Positions 41,628 through 49,578 of a stretch of 64,000 nucleotides of DNA are shown one piece after another. The position numbers and the translations under genes are program-made. Each line of letters opens with the position of its first letter. Within the stretch, counting starts at the first letter, position 1. Source of the stretch: Patescibacteria group bacterium UBA918. GTDB taxonomy: Bacteria; Patescibacteriota; Minisyncoccia; Phycocordibacterales; UBA918. The stretch is taken from assembly GCA_002293845.1 (NCBI GenBank), contig DBEA01000010.1, positions 7,379 to 71,378 of the forward strand, in the 5' to 3' direction. A model generated the notes under the pieces. The model worked only from the letters and a program-made list of their open reading frames with translations. It was not told the origin of the DNA and did not search any database.

Positions 41628-42056
41628 ATGTTGTTTCCTAAGAAAGTAAAACACCGAAAGTGGCAAGTAGGCCGCAAGAACGAGGCCAAGTTGTCTCGTC
41701 CCGACACTCGCGGCATCACCGTGGCTTTCGGTTCGTATGGTCTAAAGGCCACTGCCCCGGCGCGCGTGAAGTCCAATCAGATCGAGGCGGCTCGCCGCGT
41801 GATCTCGCGCACGCTCGGCAAGACCGGCCGCGTGTGGATTCGCATTTTCCCGGATCGCCCGGTCACTAAGAAGGCCGCCGAGACTCCGATGGGTAAGGGA
41901 AAGGGCGATCCCGATCACTTCGTATTCGAAGTGGCTCCTGGTCGAGTTTTATTCGAAGTGGACGGCGTCTCCGAAGACATCGCCCGCGAAGCGATGCGTA
42001 AGGCGACCGCCAAGCTACCTCTTAAGGGTCGCTTCGTAGCTCGCGACTCCGAGTAA
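41628..42056 (+). CDS. rplP: Ribosomal protein L16
   Basis: 142 residues: FPKKVKHRKWQVGRKNEAKLSRPDTRGITVAFGSYGLKA, RRVISRTLGKTGRVWIRIFPDRPVTKKAAETPMGKGKG. Normal length. It contacts tRNA and the central protuberance of the large subunit. Confidence 0.98.
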   Translation: MLFPKKVKHRKWQVGRKNEAKLSRPDTRGITVAFGSYGLKATAPARVKSNQIEAARRVISRTLGKTGRVWIRIFPDRPVTKKAAETPMGKGKGDPDHFVFEVAPGRVLFEVDGVSEDIAREAMRKATAKLPLKGRFVARDSE

Positions 42057-42076
42057 TAAAGCTAAGCATTTCCATT

Positions 42077-42277
42077 ATGACCAAGATGAATGACATCAAG
42101 AAAATGAAGGACGCCGAGCTCGCCTCGTTCGTGGCCGAGAAGCGAGAAGCGATCCGTTCTTTCCGGTTCGGCACCGGCGGTCAAAACGTGAGTGCCGCCC
42201 GTACCGCCCGAAAGGACGTCGCCCGCGCGCTTACCGAGCTTAAGTCTCGCGCTACCTCTAAGACCGTGACCGAGTAA
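42077..42277 (+). CDS. rpmC: Ribosomal protein L29
   Basis: 66 residues, helical hairpin: DIKKMKDAELASFVAEKREAIRSFRF and ARTARKDVARALTELKSR. It sits between rplP and rpsQ as in nearly all bacteria, near the exit tunnel on the ribosome. Confidence 0.95.
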   Translation: MTKMNDIKKMKDAELASFVAEKREAIRSFRFGTGGQNVSAARTARKDVARALTELKSRATSKTVTE

Positions 42278-42288
42278 ACATATTCCAT

Positions 42289-42546
42289 ATGGCAAAAGAT
42301 ATTAAAACTGAAAACATCAAAGGTCGCGTGCTTCAGGGCACGGTGGTGGCATCGAAGATGCAGGACACCTGCACGGTGGCAGTCGAACGTTACGTCAAGC
42401 ACCCCAAGTACAAGAAGTTCGTCCGTTTGACGAAGAAGTTCTTGGTGCACGATCAGGGTAACACCGCGGTCGTTGGCGAAAAGGTCTCCATCGTCGAGAC
42501 TCGTCCGATCTCGAAGCGCAAGCGTTTCGCCCTCCTAAGTAAATAA
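42289..42546 (+). CDS. rpsQ: Ribosomal protein S17
   Basis: 85 residues: LQGTVVASKMQDTCTVAVERYVKHPKYKKFVRLTKKFLVHD and VGEKVSIVETRPISKRKRF are the S17 OB-fold signatures. Six bases from rplN. Confidence 0.97.
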   Translation: MAKDIKTENIKGRVLQGTVVASKMQDTCTVAVERYVKHPKYKKFVRLTKKFLVHDQGNTAVVGEKVSIVETRPISKRKRFALLSK

Positions 42547-42552
42547 AGGCTT

Positions 42553-42924
42553 ATGATTCAACCTCAAACTCTCGTAAAGATCACAGATAACTCCGGCGGT
42601 AAGATCGGCCGCGTGTTCAAGGTGCTCGGAGGTTCCAAGAAGCGCTATGCCGAGCTGGGCGAGATGGTCGTGCTTTCCGTGCAGACCGCCGAACCGCGCA
42701 AGCTCGTTAAGAAGAAGGACGTGGTTTACGGAGTGGTCGTCCGTCAGCAGAAACCTTTCCGCCGCGTCGACGGTTCGTACGTATCTTTCGATGACAACGC
42801 GGTGGTCTTGGTCGACAAGGAGAAGAAGGAACCAAAGGCCAACCGTGTGTTCGGCCCGATTCCACGCGAACTCGCCGAGGCCGGTTATCAGAAGATCGTT
42901 TCCCTCGCTCCGGAGGTCGTCTAA
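42553..42924 (+). CDS. rplN: Ribosomal protein L14
   Basis: 123 residues: MIQPQTLVKITDNSGGKIGRVFKVLGG and VRQQKPFRRVDGSYVSFDDNAVVLVDK. Standard L14 at the intersubunit face. Confidence 0.98.
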   Translation: MIQPQTLVKITDNSGGKIGRVFKVLGGSKKRYAELGEMVVLSVQTAEPRKLVKKKDVVYGVVVRQQKPFRRVDGSYVSFDDNAVVLVDKEKKEPKANRVFGPIPRELAEAGYQKIVSLAPEVV

Positions 42925-42942
42925 TCTTGTAACTATCGTCAT

Positions 42943-43242
42943 ATGAAAATCAAGAAAGGAGACAAGGTGGTGGTGCTGTCCGGTAAGGACAAAGGCAAGA
43001 CCGGTAATGTGGAGAAAGTTTTTCCGAAGACCGGCATGGTATTGGTCGAAGGCGTTAATGTCGCCACCAAGCACCAGAAGAATCGCCGTGTCCGCTCTCA
43101 AGGACAGGTGATCAAGAAGTCCGTACCGGTCAATGCTTCCAACTTGGCTTTGGTCGAGGGCGATAAGGCCGTTAAGGTCGGCTATAAGATCGAAGAAGGC
43201 AAGAAGGTTCGCGTCAATCGCAAGACCGGCAAGGCGATCTAG
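42943..43242 (+). CDS. rplX: Ribosomal protein L24
   Basis: 99 residues with the KOW motif MKIKKGDKVVVLSGKDKGKTGNVEKVFPKTGMVLVEGVN. One of the first proteins to assemble on 23S rRNA. Confidence 0.97.
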   Translation: MKIKKGDKVVVLSGKDKGKTGNVEKVFPKTGMVLVEGVNVATKHQKNRRVRSQGQVIKKSVPVNASNLALVEGDKAVKVGYKIEEGKKVRVNRKTGKAI

Positions 43243-43269
43243 GTGTCTCGATAAAATAATTTTATAAAC

Positions 43270-43818
43270 ATGAAAACTCTAAAAGAAAAACTCAGCGGTG
43301 CCTTCGAGGCCTTGAAGTCGGATTTGGGCTATACCAATGTCATGCAGGCTCCTCGCTTGGAGAAGGTCGTCGTCTCGGTCGGCGTCGGCAAGATCGACGA
43401 TAAGGCGAAGAAGGAAGCGATCTTCGAACGCTTGTCCCGTATCACCGGCCAGAAACCTTCCCCTCGACCGGCCAAGCAGTCGATCGCGTCCTTCAAGCTT
43501 CGTCAGGGCGACATCATCGGCTATCAGGTGACGCTTCGAGGCGAGCGCATGCATCACTTCCTCGACAAGCTGATCCACATCGCTCTCCCGCAGACTCGCG
43601 ACTTCCGCGGACTCAAGACCACCGCCATCGATGAAATGGGTAACATCTCGCTGGGCATCAAGGAACATACCATTTTCCCGGAGACCGCCGACGAGGACAT
43701 TCGCGACGTTTTCTCCCTCGCTATCACTTTGGTCACTACCGCCAAGAACAAGAAAGAGGCTGAGGCTTTTCTCCGCCACATCGGACTTCCATTGCAGAAG
43801 GAGGAGGCTACTGTCTAA
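43270..43818 (+). CDS. rplE: Ribosomal protein L5
   Basis: 182 residues: LEKVVVSVGVGKIDDKAKKE, RPAKQSIASFKLRQGDIIGYQVTLRGERMHHFLDKLI, and LGIKEHTIFPET. Binds 5S rRNA. A strong terminator follows immediately, so the next ribosomal genes need their own promoter, unusual in the spc operon. Confidence 0.98.
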   Translation: MKTLKEKLSGAFEALKSDLGYTNVMQAPRLEKVVVSVGVGKIDDKAKKEAIFERLSRITGQKPSPRPAKQSIASFKLRQGDIIGYQVTLRGERMHHFLDKLIHIALPQTRDFRGLKTTAIDEMGNISLGIKEHTIFPETADEDIRDVFSLAITLVTTAKNKKEAEAFLRHIGLPLQKEEATV

Positions 43819-43826
43819 ATTTTTTA

Positions 43827-43876
43827 CAGCAAAAGTAAAGCCGCCGGCCTATGGCCGGCGGCTTTACTTTTTGCTG
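43827..43876 (+). terminator. Strong terminator after rplE
   Basis: Almost perfect ~23-bp stem (GTAAAGCCGCCGGCC with its complement) around TAT, with CAGCAAAA and TTTTTGCTG at the ends. It splits the ribosomal block into two transcription units. Confidence 0.9.
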
Positions 43877-43897
43877 AAATCTGGTAATGTTGGCCTC

Positions 43898-44003
43898 GTT
43901 GTGGAGTGCTGTTAGATGCCTAAAAAGGCGGCGTTCCATAGGCCCGAAAGGGCTGTTTATAAGCAAAGCAGGTCGGCACATCTAGCCGATACCACTTTGA
44001 ACC
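43898..44003 (+). ncRNA. Structured leader of the rpsZ-rpsH transcription unit
   Basis: About 105 bases, no ORF. A possible promoter (TTTACT, 16 bases, TAATGT) precedes it. GTGG and TTAGATGCC pair with GGCACATCTAG and CCAC, closing a domain with small hairpins CCT/AGG and GGCCC-GAAA-GGGCT. It sits between a terminator and the heptad array of rpsZ. In E. coli S8 represses this operon by binding mRNA here; a comparable autoregulatory role is inference only. Confidence 0.45.
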
Positions 44004-44093
44004 AGTTTACAGTTACAAGTTTTTAGTTTTCAGTGTCGTCGTTGGCGACCGTTTACTAAAAACTAAAAACTGACAACTAATAACCTAAACTGA
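44004..44093 (+). repeat. Heptad repeat array pair before rpsZ
   Basis: Left: AGTTTAC, AGTTACA, AGTTTTT, AGTTTTC (44004-44031). Right: CTAAAAA, CTAAAAA, CTGACAA, CTAATAA, CCTAAAC (44056-44090), then TGA and the ATG. Left and right are roughly complementary and can fold over a GTCG/CGAC hairpin. Confidence 0.85.
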
Positions 44094-44279
44094 ATGGCTC
44101 GAACATCGATCAAGGTTCGTGCTACTCGGACTCCGAAATATAAGAGTCGAGTGGTGCGTCGTTGCGTCCAGTGTGGCCGCAAACACGGATACATGCGAGA
44201 TTTCGATCTCTGCCGTATCTGTTTCCGCGAACATGCCCATGAGGGTTTGATACCGGGCGTTAAGAAGAGCAGCTGGTAA
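44094..44279 (+). CDS. rpsZ: Ribosomal protein S14, zinc-binding type
   Basis: 61 residues: [24 protein letters not shown], with two CxxC knuckles ([21 protein letters not shown]). This is the short zinc form (type Z). It follows the heptad array and is followed by cruciform copy C. Confidence 0.97.
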   Translation: MARTSIKVRATRTPKYKSRVVRRCVQCGRKHGYMRDFDLCRICFREHAHEGLIPGVKKSSW

Positions 44280-44288
44280 TAGAAATCC

Positions 44289-44398
44289 CAAAATTGGCGC
44301 ATATGCACGGGTTTCAGAAATTTCTCTCAGTCGCCGTAGGTTAGTCTACGTCTTCCTCGCGAAATTCCTTCCAACCCGCACATCTGCATTCAATTTTG
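44289..44398. repeat. Cruciform repeat family, copy C
   Basis: 110 bp. Outer arms CAAAATTGGCGCATATGCAC... and ...GATGTGCGGGTTGG-type complement pair over about 36 bases; the core is CGCCGTAG-GTTAGT-CTACG. About 90% identical to copy D. It lies between rpsZ and rpsH, on the shared transcript. Confidence 0.8.
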
Positions 44399-44419
44399 AA
44401 ATTCCTAATCAATTAATGT

Positions 44420-44806
44420 ATGGATACAATTGGAGATTTCATCATCCGGCTTAAGAACGCCGGGGCAGTGGGACACGAAGAAGTGTCGTTGCCGCACTCG
44501 AAGATCAAAGAAGCGATCGCCGAAAAGCTCGTCGCCGCCGGCTACCTGGCCTCAGCCCGAGTAGAAGGCAAGGACGTCAAAAAGACGTTAGTGGTGTCCT
44601 TGCGTTACGACGCCGGCCGACACGCTATCGCCGACGTACAGCGCGTTTCAAAGCCCGGTCGAAGGCTTTATGCAAAGGTAGAGGAGATTTATCCGGTAAA
44701 GTTCGGCAAGGGTCACCTGATCCTCTCGACTCCTAAAGGTATTTTGACCGACAAGGAGGCGAAGGCGGAAAAGGTGGGCGGCGAACAGTTGTTTAAGATC
44801 TGGTAG
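44420..44806 (+). CDS. rpsH: Ribosomal protein S8
   Basis: 128 residues: MDTIGDFIIRLKNAGAVGHEEVSLPHSKIKEAIAEKLVAAGYL and VQRVSKPGRRLYAKVEEI ... LILSTPKGILTDKEAKAEKVGGEQLFKIW. Central 16S binding protein. Four bases before rplF. Confidence 0.97.
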   Translation: MDTIGDFIIRLKNAGAVGHEEVSLPHSKIKEAIAEKLVAAGYLASARVEGKDVKKTLVVSLRYDAGRHAIADVQRVSKPGRRLYAKVEEIYPVKFGKGHLILSTPKGILTDKEAKAEKVGGEQLFKIW

Positions 44807-44810
44807 GCTT

Positions 44811-45344
44811 ATGTCACGACTTGGAAAACAACCGATCACTTTGCCCGCGGGCGTCGAGGCGACCTTTGTCGATGGAGTTTTGACCATCAAGAAGGGTAAC
44901 AACGTCCTCACTCGCGAGATGAAGGATGATGTGGAGGTTAAGGTGGATGGCACTACCATTACCTTGGCACCGCAGGCTGGTAGCGAACTCGCCGCCGCTT
45001 TGTGGGGCACTTACGCCGCTCACGTTCGTAACATGATCGCGGGGGTGACCGAGGGCTTTAAGAAGATTCTCGAGATCGAGGGCGTCGGCTATCGCGCCGA
45101 ACTGAAAGGCAACAAGCTCGTCTTGTTGATGGGTTACTCGCATCCGGTGGAGATGGAAGTGCCGACCGGCATCACCGTCGTCGTCGAGAAGGGAGTCGTC
45201 ACTATTAGCGGCATCGACAAAGAGGCGGTCGGACAGTTCGCCGCCAACGTGCGCAAGGTGAAGGAACCGGAGCCTTACAAGGGCAAAGGTATTCGATATC
45301 AGGGCGAGTATATTATCAGAAAGCAGGGCAAGAAAGCCGTTTAA
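44811..45344 (+). CDS. rplF: Ribosomal protein L6
   Basis: 177 residues with the two duplicated L6 domains: MSRLGKQPITLPAGVEATFVDGVLTIKKG and PEPYKGKGIRYQGEYIIRKQGKKAV at the C-terminus. Normal length. Confidence 0.98.
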   Translation: MSRLGKQPITLPAGVEATFVDGVLTIKKGNNVLTREMKDDVEVKVDGTTITLAPQAGSELAAALWGTYAAHVRNMIAGVTEGFKKILEIEGVGYRAELKGNKLVLLMGYSHPVEMEVPTGITVVVEKGVVTISGIDKEAVGQFAANVRKVKEPEPYKGKGIRYQGEYIIRKQGKKAV

Positions 45345-45349
45345 AAATC

Positions 45350-45460
45350 CAAAAGTTGACGCATATGCACGGGTTTCAAAAATTTCTCTCGGTCGCCGTA
45401 GGTCAATCTACGTCTTCCTCGCGAAATTTCTTCCAACCCGTACATCTGCATTCAATTTTG
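45350..45460. repeat. Cruciform repeat family, copy D
   Basis: 111 bp, about 90% identical to copy C, with outer arms CAAAAGTTGACGCATATGC and its complement near CATCTGCATTCAATTTTG. Some differences from copy C fall in the arms. It lies between rplF and rplR. Confidence 0.8.
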
Positions 45461-45490
45461 TCTTTTTAAATCACTGTCTTAAACAAAGTT

Positions 45491-45847
45491 ATGGCAACTA
45501 CAAAAACCCAACTCAAAAAGGCTCGCCGCACTTCGCGACACGATCGCATCCGCGCGCGCGTGATCGGGACGGCCGAAAAACCTCGCTTGGCGGTGTTCAA
45601 GAGCAATGTCGCTCTTTATGCTCAGCTCATAGATGATGCCTCCGGAAACACTCTGGCAGCAGCGGACACTCGTAAACAAAAAGGGGCTAACCTGATCGAA
45701 CGAGCGACGGCGTTAGGTGCGGAAATGGCCAAAGAAGCCAAAAGTAAAGGAATCGAGGCGATCGTGTTCGATCGCGGAGGTTTCCGTTATCAGGGCGCCG
45801 TAGCCGCTTTGGCCGATGGCGCCCGCGAAGGAGGGCTCAAATTTTAA
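45491..45847 (+). CDS. rplR: Ribosomal protein L18
   Basis: 118 residues: KARRTSRHDRIRARVIGTAEKPRLAVFKSNVALYAQLIDD and AIVFDRGGFRYQGAVAALADGAREGGLKF. Binds 5S rRNA with L5. Confidence 0.97.
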   Translation: MATTKTQLKKARRTSRHDRIRARVIGTAEKPRLAVFKSNVALYAQLIDDASGNTLAAADTRKQKGANLIERATALGAEMAKEAKSKGIEAIVFDRGGFRYQGAVAALADGAREGGLKF

Positions 45848-45868
45848 CTCCGGTTAAAGTTCGTAACA

Positions 45869-45897
45869 CTACTTACTAATTTCTATTCACTAAAAAC
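45869..45897 (+). repeat. Heptad repeat array before rpsE
   Basis: CTACTTA, CTAATTT, CTATTCA, CTAAAAA (45869-45896), one base before ATG 45898. Confidence 0.7.
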
Positions 45898-46527
45898 ATG
45901 CAGGAAGCTAAAACAGTCGAAGAGACAAATGAGACGGTAGCTACCGTCGCCGATGCACCTGCTGGCGAAACTCCGACGAGCGACGCTGGCACTAAAGGTA
46001 ACGAACGCGGGTTCGGTAATCGTCGAGGAGGAGATAGGAACGATCGTCGCAACCCGCGTCGTCCTCGTCGTGGAGGCGGGCGTGAGGCGCGCGTGCGTCC
46101 GGAGTTCGACCAGAAGATAATTTCTATTCGTCGCGTGACCCGCGTGATGGCCGGCGGACGTCGTTTCTCGTTCTCGGTCGCTATGGTCATCGGTGACAAA
46201 AAAGGTCGCGTCGGTGTCGGCATCGGTAAGGCCGGCGACACCCAGCTCGCCATCGAGAAGGCGGTACGCGATGCCAAGAAGCACATGATCACCGTACCGA
46301 TGGACGAGCATAGCCGTATCGCTCACGATGTGGAGAAGAAGCTATCCGCCAGCCGCGTGATGATCATGCCGGCTCCCGGGCGCGGTCTCGTAGCTGGTAG
46401 TTCCGCTCGAACGGTACTCGAAATGGCCGGCGTCAAGGACGTCACCGCCAAGCTCTTGTCGCGCAGTAAGAACAAACTTAACAATGCTCGCGCTACCATT
46501 GAGGCGCTGAAATTACTAAAAGCTTAA
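45898..46527 (+). CDS. rpsE: Ribosomal protein S5
   Basis: 209 residues. The S5 core starts near residue 70 (PEFDQKIISIRRVTRVMAGGRRFSF, GKAGDTQLAIEKAVRDAKK, MPAPGRGLVAGSSARTVLEMAGVKDVTAKLL). The first 65 residues are an extra acidic then Arg/Gly-rich extension (NRRGGDRNDRRNPRRPRRGG). The next gene is rplO; rpmD (L30), normally between them, is absent as in CPR bacteria. Confidence 0.97.
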   Translation: MQEAKTVEETNETVATVADAPAGETPTSDAGTKGNERGFGNRRGGDRNDRRNPRRPRRGGGREARVRPEFDQKIISIRRVTRVMAGGRRFSFSVAMVIGDKKGRVGVGIGKAGDTQLAIEKAVRDAKKHMITVPMDEHSRIAHDVEKKLSASRVMIMPAPGRGLVAGSSARTVLEMAGVKDVTAKLLSRSKNKLNNARATIEALKLLKA

Positions 46528-46537
46528 ATAGACCACC

Positions 46538-46981
46538 ATGCAGTTAAATCAACTAAAATCAGCTTCGGCTAAAAAGACCGCCCGTCGCATCGGTCGTGGT
46601 GGTAAGCGCGGTAAGATGTCCGGTCGCGGACATAAGGGCCAGACCGCTCGTGCCGGTAATTCCACTCGTCCCGAGATGCGCGAGCAGATCAAGAAGATCC
46701 CTAAATTGCGCGGACATGGCGTCAATCGCGCCGAGGCCGTCAATGCCGAGCGCGTGCGCCCGATCGTGGTCAACCTTTCGGCCTTGGCCGTATTGGAAGC
46801 CGGTGCGGTCGATCCTAAGATTCTAGTGGCCGCCGGTATAGTCTCCTCTAAAGGCAAAAAGACCCCGCTAGTGAAGATCTTGGGCACTGGCGAAGTTACT
46901 AAGAAATTCACGATCACCGGCTGTCTAGTGTCGGCTTCGGCTAAAGAGAAGATAGAGAAGGCCGGCGGTGAAGTGAAGTAG
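46538..46981 (+). CDS. rplO: Ribosomal protein L15
   Basis: 147 residues: MQLNQLKSASAKKTARRIGRGGKRGKMSGRGHKGQTARAG and FTITGCLVSASAKEKIEKAGGEV. It directly follows rpsE. The stop codon touches the left half of the secY heptad array. Confidence 0.97.
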   Translation: MQLNQLKSASAKKTARRIGRGGKRGKMSGRGHKGQTARAGNSTRPEMREQIKKIPKLRGHGVNRAEAVNAERVRPIVVNLSALAVLEAGAVDPKILVAAGIVSSKGKKTPLVKILGTGEVTKKFTITGCLVSASAKEKIEKAGGEVK

Positions 46982-47055
46982 GTTACAGGGTGTAGGGTTT
47001 AGGGTATAGTAGTACCGTTTAGACCCTGAACCCTAATCCCTGAATCCTAATCATT
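46981..47055 (+). repeat. Heptad repeat array pair before secY
   Basis: Left: GGTTACA, GGGTGTA, GGGTTTA, GGGTATA (46981-47008). Right: CCTGAAC, CCTAATC, CCTGAAT, CCTAATC (47025-47052), then ATT and ATG 47056. This version reads like the telomere-type heptad TTTAGGG and its complement, and the halves can pair. Confidence 0.85.
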
Positions 47056-48327
47056 ATGTCAACATTCCTACACAAACTGAAAGTGGCTTTTACGGACGAA
47101 GCGATCCGTAGGCGATTGTTGTTCGTTCTGGGCGCTCTGTTCGTCTTTAGGGCCTTGTCGACGATTCCGATTCCGGGAGTCGACCATCTCGTATTGGAGC
47201 AGTTTTTCGCCAATAACCAATTTCTCGGTCTCTTGAACATTTTTTCCGGCGGCGGCCTAGCGAACCTGTCGATCATCATGCTCGGCGTCGGTCCGTTCAT
47301 CACCGCTTCCATCATCATGCAGTTGTTGACAGTGATGTCTCCCAAGATGAAGAGCCTATATACCGAAGAGGGAGACGCAGGTCGCGCTCGGTTCACCCAA
47401 TACTCCCGTATGTTGACCGTACCGCTCTCCGTCCTCCAAGGCTACGGCTTTTTGACCCTGTTACAGAGCCAAGGCGTCATTTCCGGCCTGAGTTTGTTCG
47501 CTTTCGCCACAAACGTGGTCTTAATCGCGGCCGGCTCCATACTCCTCATGTGGATCGGAGAGTTGGTGACGGAATATGGCATCGGAAACGGCGTTTCGAT
47601 CATTATCTTCGCCGGTATCGTCGCCGGTCTCCCGGCGACCGTAAGCCAGTTGGCTTTTGCCTATAGTCCGTCGCAATTGCCGCTTTACATCGGTTTCGGC
47701 CTCTTGGCTCTGGCAGTCATCTATGCTGTCGTGATTATGACCGAGGCGGAACGTCCTGTCCCTATTACGTACGCTAAGCAGAGTCGCGGCGGTATGACCT
47801 ACGGCGGCACTTCTTCTTACATCCCACTGCGCCTCAATCAGGCCGGCGTCATCCCGATCATCTTCGCCATGTCGATCCTATTGTTCCCGCAGATGTTGAT
47901 CAACGTGCTCGCCACTTTCGACATAGGCGGTCTCGATCGAGTTTCCGGAGCGATCACCTCGTTTTTGAACAATCAGCCGGTATACGCCGCCGTCTATTTC
48001 GTCTTGGTGATACTGTTCGCTTTCTTCTACACCGCGGTCACCTTCGACCCGGACTCCATGGCCAAGAACTTGCAACGTAACGGCGCATTCGTTCCCGGTC
48101 TTCGCCCCGGTGCCGCTACGGCCGAGTATTTTGGCGGCCTCATCACCCGGTTGACTTTAGTAGGCGCGGTCTTTCTGGGCCTCGTGGCCGTACTGCCTCT
48201 TGGTATGCAGATGGCGACCGGTATCGCGGCTCTGGCCATTGGCGGTACCGCGCTCCTCATCGTAGTGAACGTGGTTTTGGACCTCTTGCGAAGGGTTGAT
48301 GCCCAGGTGGCAATGAGGGAATATTAG
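47056..48327 (+). CDS. secY: Preprotein translocase subunit SecY
   Basis: 423 residues with ten transmembrane helices. Signatures: RALSTIPIPGVDH, the plug region after ANLSIIMLGVGPFITASIIMQLL, YAKQSRGGMTYGGTSSYIPLRLNQAGVIPIIFA, and FYTAVTFDPDSMAKNLQRNGAFVPGLRPG. It forms the Sec channel with SecG (36774). A strong terminator ends the block. Confidence 0.98.
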   Translation: MSTFLHKLKVAFTDEAIRRRLLFVLGALFVFRALSTIPIPGVDHLVLEQFFANNQFLGLLNIFSGGGLANLSIIMLGVGPFITASIIMQLLTVMSPKMKSLYTEEGDAGRARFTQYSRMLTVPLSVLQGYGFLTLLQSQGVISGLSLFAFATNVVLIAAGSILLMWIGELVTEYGIGNGVSIIIFAGIVAGLPATVSQLAFAYSPSQLPLYIGFGLLALAVIYAVVIMTEAERPVPITYAKQSRGGMTYGGTSSYIPLRLNQAGVIPIIFAMSILLFPQMLINVLATFDIGGLDRVSGAITSFLNNQPVYAAVYFVLVILFAFFYTAVTFDPDSMAKNLQRNGAFVPGLRPGAATAEYFGGLITRLTLVGAVFLGLVAVLPLGMQMATGIAALAIGGTALLIVVNVVLDLLRRVDAQVAMREY

Positions 48328-48340
48328 AACTTCCAGACTC

Positions 48341-48383
48341 AGGAAAAAACAGGGCGGCCCGCAGGGCCGCCCTGTTTTTTCCT
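48341..48383 (+). terminator. Strong terminator after secY
   Basis: Perfect 20-bp stem with GCA triloop, including AGGAAAAAACAGG and CCTGTTTTTTCCT. Confidence 0.92.
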
Positions 48384-48407
48384 CTAAAAATCTGTTAATC
48401 TGTGGAT

Positions 48408-48980
48408 GTGAAAAACGCTGACACGCGGTATCAAAGCATCATCTTCATGGGAAAGACCGGGTGCGGAAAAGGTACTCAAGCACACCGCTTGGCGGCAGAC
48501 TTCGGCTACGATCTTTTCTCTACCGGCGACCGCGTGCGCGCGTTAAGCAACGAGGACACTTCCCTCGGTCGCCATATCAGGGATATCCACATGAGCGGCT
48601 GGGTGCCTGAATGGCTGGCTAGTTATCTTTTTGCCAAGGCAATTTTAGAGGAGGACATCGATCATGGTTTGGTCTTCGAGAGCGTGGCCAGGAAGCCGGA
48701 AGAGGCTAAGAAACTCCATGAGATGCATCACATGCTCAATCGTTCCTACGTGGTTCTGCACTTGGATGCCGCGGACGAGGTGGTGATCGATCGAATGCGC
48801 AAACGCCAGCGCGACGCTTCCGATTCTGAAGAGAACATCAAGAAACGGTTACAGGCTTTTTATGACGAAACCGTCCGTTCACTCGAGTTTTTCCGAGAGC
48901 AGGGCAAGGTCGTCGATATCGATGCCACCAGATCACCGGACGAAGTGTATCAAGAAGTGTTAAAAGCTATCGCCAAGTAA
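48408..48980 (+). CDS. Adenylate-kinase-like nucleoside monophosphate kinase
   Basis: 190 residues from GTG 48408, chosen because TAATCT ends six bases before it; GTG 48402 is the other option. P-loop IIFMGKTGCGKGTQAHRLA, then FSTGDRVRAL (NMP site) and the lid-like RMRKRQRDASDSEENIKKRL. Adk family without the zinc lid. It lies next to a second Adk-like gene, a pairing common in Parcubacteria; which nucleotide each uses is not readable. Confidence 0.88.
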   Translation: MKNADTRYQSIIFMGKTGCGKGTQAHRLAADFGYDLFSTGDRVRALSNEDTSLGRHIRDIHMSGWVPEWLASYLFAKAILEEDIDHGLVFESVARKPEEAKKLHEMHHMLNRSYVVLHLDAADEVVIDRMRKRQRDASDSEENIKKRLQAFYDETVRSLEFFREQGKVVDIDATRSPDEVYQEVLKAIAK

Positions 48981-48981
48981 C

Positions 48982-49578
48982 ATGCGACCTACGACAGTCA
49001 TATTCATCGGTCCCCAAGGAAGCGGTAAGGGGACTCAGATTGAGAAACTCGATCAAGTACTGCGCGGAAAGGACCCCACTAGACGCGTGGTCGACATCCA
49101 GACCGGTCGACGCTTTAGGGCCATGGCCGCTTCCGGCGAGGGTTACACGGAAAAACACGTGCAAGCGACACTGAACACCGGTGTGCTACAGCCCCTGTTT
49201 CTTTCGACCGTGCTGTGGGGCGATGCTATGCGCACTCATCTCGACAACGAGTGTCACTTGCTCATCGACGGTTTCCCGCGGGTTATAGACGAAGCCAAGG
49301 TTTTGGAGTCGGCCCTGAGGTTCTACGACCGCAATCCGGTCGACATCATTTACCTTGATACCCCGGAGGAGGTGGTGCGTGGTCGTATGACGAGCCGCGC
49401 TCGACCCGATGACACCAAAGAGTCCATAGAAGAACGACTTAGATGGTACCGTGAGGAGACCTTGCCGGTAGTGGAGTATTACCGCGTCAGACCGAACGCG
49501 CATGTTCATGATATAGACGGCACCGTCTCCATAGACGATGTGCACCGTGCTATTTTGAACGCTCTTAATTTGGCTTAA
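48982..49578 (+). CDS. adk: Adenylate kinase
   Basis: 198 residues: VIFIGPQGSGKGTQIEKLDQ (P-loop), QTGRRFRAMAASGEGYTEKHVQATLNTGVLQP (NMP-binding), LLIDGFPRVIDEAKVLE, and a short lid GRMTSRARPDDTKESIEERLRWYREETLPV. It makes ADP from ATP and AMP. It is closer to classical Adk than the gene before it. Its stop directly precedes map. Confidence 0.88.
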   Translation: MRPTTVIFIGPQGSGKGTQIEKLDQVLRGKDPTRRVVDIQTGRRFRAMAASGEGYTEKHVQATLNTGVLQPLFLSTVLWGDAMRTHLDNECHLLIDGFPRVIDEAKVLESALRFYDRNPVDIIYLDTPEEVVRGRMTSRARPDDTKESIEERLRWYREETLPVVEYYRVRPNAHVHDIDGTVSIDDVHRAILNALNLA

